From JBDLIL01 sp039714855 (GTDB lineage: Bacteria; Patescibacteriota; Microgenomatia; UBA1400; PJMF01), in NCBI GenBank assembly GCA_039714855.1, contig JBDLIL010000050.1, positions 1 through 7,033 on the forward strand: 7,033 nucleotides of DNA, in the 5' to 3' direction. How positions within the stretch are numbered: position 1 is the stretch's first letter; each line of letters opens with the position of its first letter. Under the pieces are notes generated by a model. That model was not told the origin of the DNA. It was given only the letters and a program-made list of their open reading frames with translations, and searched no databases. Both the position numbers and the translations under genes were made by a program. Below are positions 5,781 to 7,033 of this stretch, in pieces.

Positions 5781-6590
5781 ATGAAATCCAACTTCAAGAT
5801 ATTAGTGGTTTTTGCTATCGTTTTCAGCCTATACTTTAGCCTTAATACTAGAGTATTTTCTCAGACAGCTGATGATCTCTATTCCTTAGGTATTGCCGAA
5901 AATATTACTGTTGCTGGTGATAATCTAGAGGGCGGTATGATTGTTACCTATGTAGATGGACAATATGCCTTAGCTACAGAAGAATTTGACCCCTATACCT
6001 TTGGAGTTATCAGCAACACTCCAGCTGTAGAATTTATTTACGAAGATATCGAGCGAGAAACTGTCCCTGTGGTTACTAAAGGTAGTACTCCAGTAAAAGT
6101 AACTGCTCAAAATGGCGCTATCAGCATAGGCGATAGAATAACTACTTCCACAAATCCAGGGGTGGCAATGCTGGCAAATAAAAGCGGACTTACTTTGGGA
6201 GTGTCCCAAGAAGATTTCAATCCAGAAAATCCAGAAGAAATTGGAGAAATCATTGTCACACTTGATATTAAATTTACTCTCTCTAGAAGCTTGACTGAAA
6301 AACAGCAAGTAAACAATAAGCTGCTGGACGTAGTTAATTTGAGCACCATAGCCGCTCTGGAAGAACCTCAGGAAGTTTTAAAATACGTTTTGGCCGCATT
6401 TATCTTGGTAGGATCAGTTGCTTTTAGCTTTTTAGTATTCGGAAGAAGTGCTCAAAATAGTATCTTGGCGCTGGGGAGAAACCCACTAGCTAGTAAAGCC
6501 ATTAGTTTGGGAATGGTCTTAAATATTGCCATGAGTTTGTTTATTATTATTAGTGGAATACTTACATCTTGGTTTGTAATTAATTTATAG
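5781..6590 (+). CDS. Secreted beta-rich domain fused to a subunit c-like two-helix membrane hairpin
   Basis: No named gene recognised. The 269 residues begin with a signal peptide (about 1-27, likely cut near VFSQ/TA). A beta-rich extracellular domain follows (about 35-165). It carries the pattern VVTKGSTPVKVTAQNG-x-I-x-x-GDRITTSTNPGVAM, then a GLTLGV and an EIIVTLDI strand, as seen in C-terminal domains of many bacterial surface and phage tail-type proteins. After a polar linker come two membrane helices (about 199-221 and 240-265) joined by a basic loop with LGRNPLASK. The loop and the helix-2 start GMVLNIAM resemble F-type ATP synthase subunit c (RQP/RNP loop and G-x-x-L-x-E-A), and the predicted topology, both ends outside and loop inside, is the same. 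The proton-carrying acidic residue of helix 2 is absent. No Shine-Dalgarno sequence is visible. It is followed after 5 nt by a coiled-coil membrane protein. Function unknown. Confidence 0.85.
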   Translation: MKSNFKILVVFAIVFSLYFSLNTRVFSQTADDLYSLGIAENITVAGDNLEGGMIVTYVDGQYALATEEFDPYTFGVISNTPAVEFIYEDIERETVPVVTKGSTPVKVTAQNGAISIGDRITTSTNPGVAMLANKSGLTLGVSQEDFNPENPEEIGEIIVTLDIKFTLSRSLTEKQQVNNKLLDVVNLSTIAALEEPQEVLKYVLAAFILVGSVAFSFLVFGRSAQNSILALGRNPLASKAISLGMVLNIAMSLFIIISGILTSWFVINL

Positions 6591-6595
6591 AAACT

Positions 6596-7033
6596 ATGCC
6601 TGCCTTAGAAATTAATCCCATACTTTTACTTATTCTGGTAACAGAATTAGTTTTATTAATATCAATAATTCTTTTCTGGCGAAAACTAAAAAACGATCAG
6701 CAAAAATACATACTTTTGGTAAATGAATCTGTAAAGCAATTCGATAAATTACTAGAAAAATTTAAGTCTTTTGATCAAGAAGTCATTGACATTATTAGAT
6801 TGAAAATTAGTCAAACATTTGATAGCGTTCCCAATATTAATGAACAATTGGGTAAAGAAGGAGAAGAAAAATTAAAAAAAATACTAACATGGCAAGAACG
6901 CGAAATAAAACGAGAACAAAAAATATTCATTGAAGTTCTCAAAGAAAAGTCATCAGAAAGCATCCAAGCCTTCGATGACTCATTGGGCAAACTCTCTGGC
7001 GAACTAAGAGAAATCGTTACTATTGCCATCACT
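6596..7033 (+). CDS. Membrane-anchored coiled-coil protein, subunit b-like layout (partial)
   Basis: The frame opens at ATG 6596 and is still open after 146 codons at the window edge. One hydrophobic helix (about 8-28) is followed by the basic stop-transfer WRKLK (28-32) and then a long, highly charged helical region (about 33-140) with Lys/Glu-rich heptad-like spacing, for example KQFDKLLEKFKSFD and KREQKIFIEVLKEK. The predicted topology is N-terminus outside and coiled coil in the cytoplasm. This is the architecture of ATP synthase subunit b, but also of many unrelated proteins, and no diagnostic motif is visible. It begins 5 nt after the preceding stop with no Shine-Dalgarno sequence, so the two genes are surely one transcript and probably translationally coupled. 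The opposite-strand frame over 6811-7032 is a low-complexity shadow. Function unknown. Confidence 0.82.
   Translation, partial: MPALEINPILLLILVTELVLLISIILFWRKLKNDQQKYILLVNESVKQFDKLLEKFKSFDQEVIDIIRLKISQTFDSVPNINEQLGKEGEEKLKKILTWQEREIKREQKIFIEVLKEKSSESIQAFDDSLGKLSGELREIVTIAIT

Noticed and set aside
5970..6349. Two minus-strand frames opposite the c-like gene
   Set aside because: They are Ser/Phe/Cys-rich shadow translations of a gene supported by its signal peptide, domain pattern and membrane helices.
6811..7032. Minus-strand 73-residue frame at the right edge
   Set aside because: It is a Ser-rich shadow of the coiled-coil gene, which starts 5 nt after the preceding stop and has a coherent membrane-plus-helix layout.

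Overview
The window is AT-rich, with short single-domain-style genes and compact operons. The combination of genes, their divergence and their layout is most like a Patescibacteria/CPR genome, but that lineage call is an inference and no marker here fixes the phylum. The code looks standard: argS ends in TGA exactly after a typical ArgS C-terminus, which argues against UGA-recoding Gracilibacteria/SR1.

From left to right: the 5' end of an unrecognised minus-strand gene (1-74), preceded by a palindromic operator-like site (79-94); a hairpin just past argS (121-145); argS, arginyl-tRNA synthetase, minus strand (151-2031); a gap of about 570-600 bp with no convincing protein gene but with good promoter-like sequences on both strands and a hairpin; then a minus-strand DNA-uptake block read in the order comEA (5078-5716), comEC channel part (3576-4910) and comEC metallo-beta-lactamase part (2648-3589). 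ComEC, normally one protein of about 700-800 residues, is here two ORFs overlapping by 14 nt. A short divergent promoter region (5717-5780) leads to a plus-strand pair: a secreted beta-rich domain fused to a two-helix membrane hairpin (5781-6590), and 5 nt later a membrane-anchored coiled-coil protein that runs off the window (6596-7033).

How the genes fit together: ComEA binds incoming double-stranded DNA at the membrane, the ComEC channel part passes one strand through the membrane, and the MBL part is the likely nuclease for the other strand. ArgS is housekeeping and probably has its own promoter. The plus-strand pair is the most unusual content. The hairpin of the first protein resembles ATP synthase subunit c (RNP loop, same predicted topology) but has no acidic residue in the second helix, and the second protein has the single-helix plus cytoplasmic-helix layout of subunit b. 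A non-proton-translocating F0-like membrane complex carrying an external domain is a testable hypothesis, not a demonstrated function.
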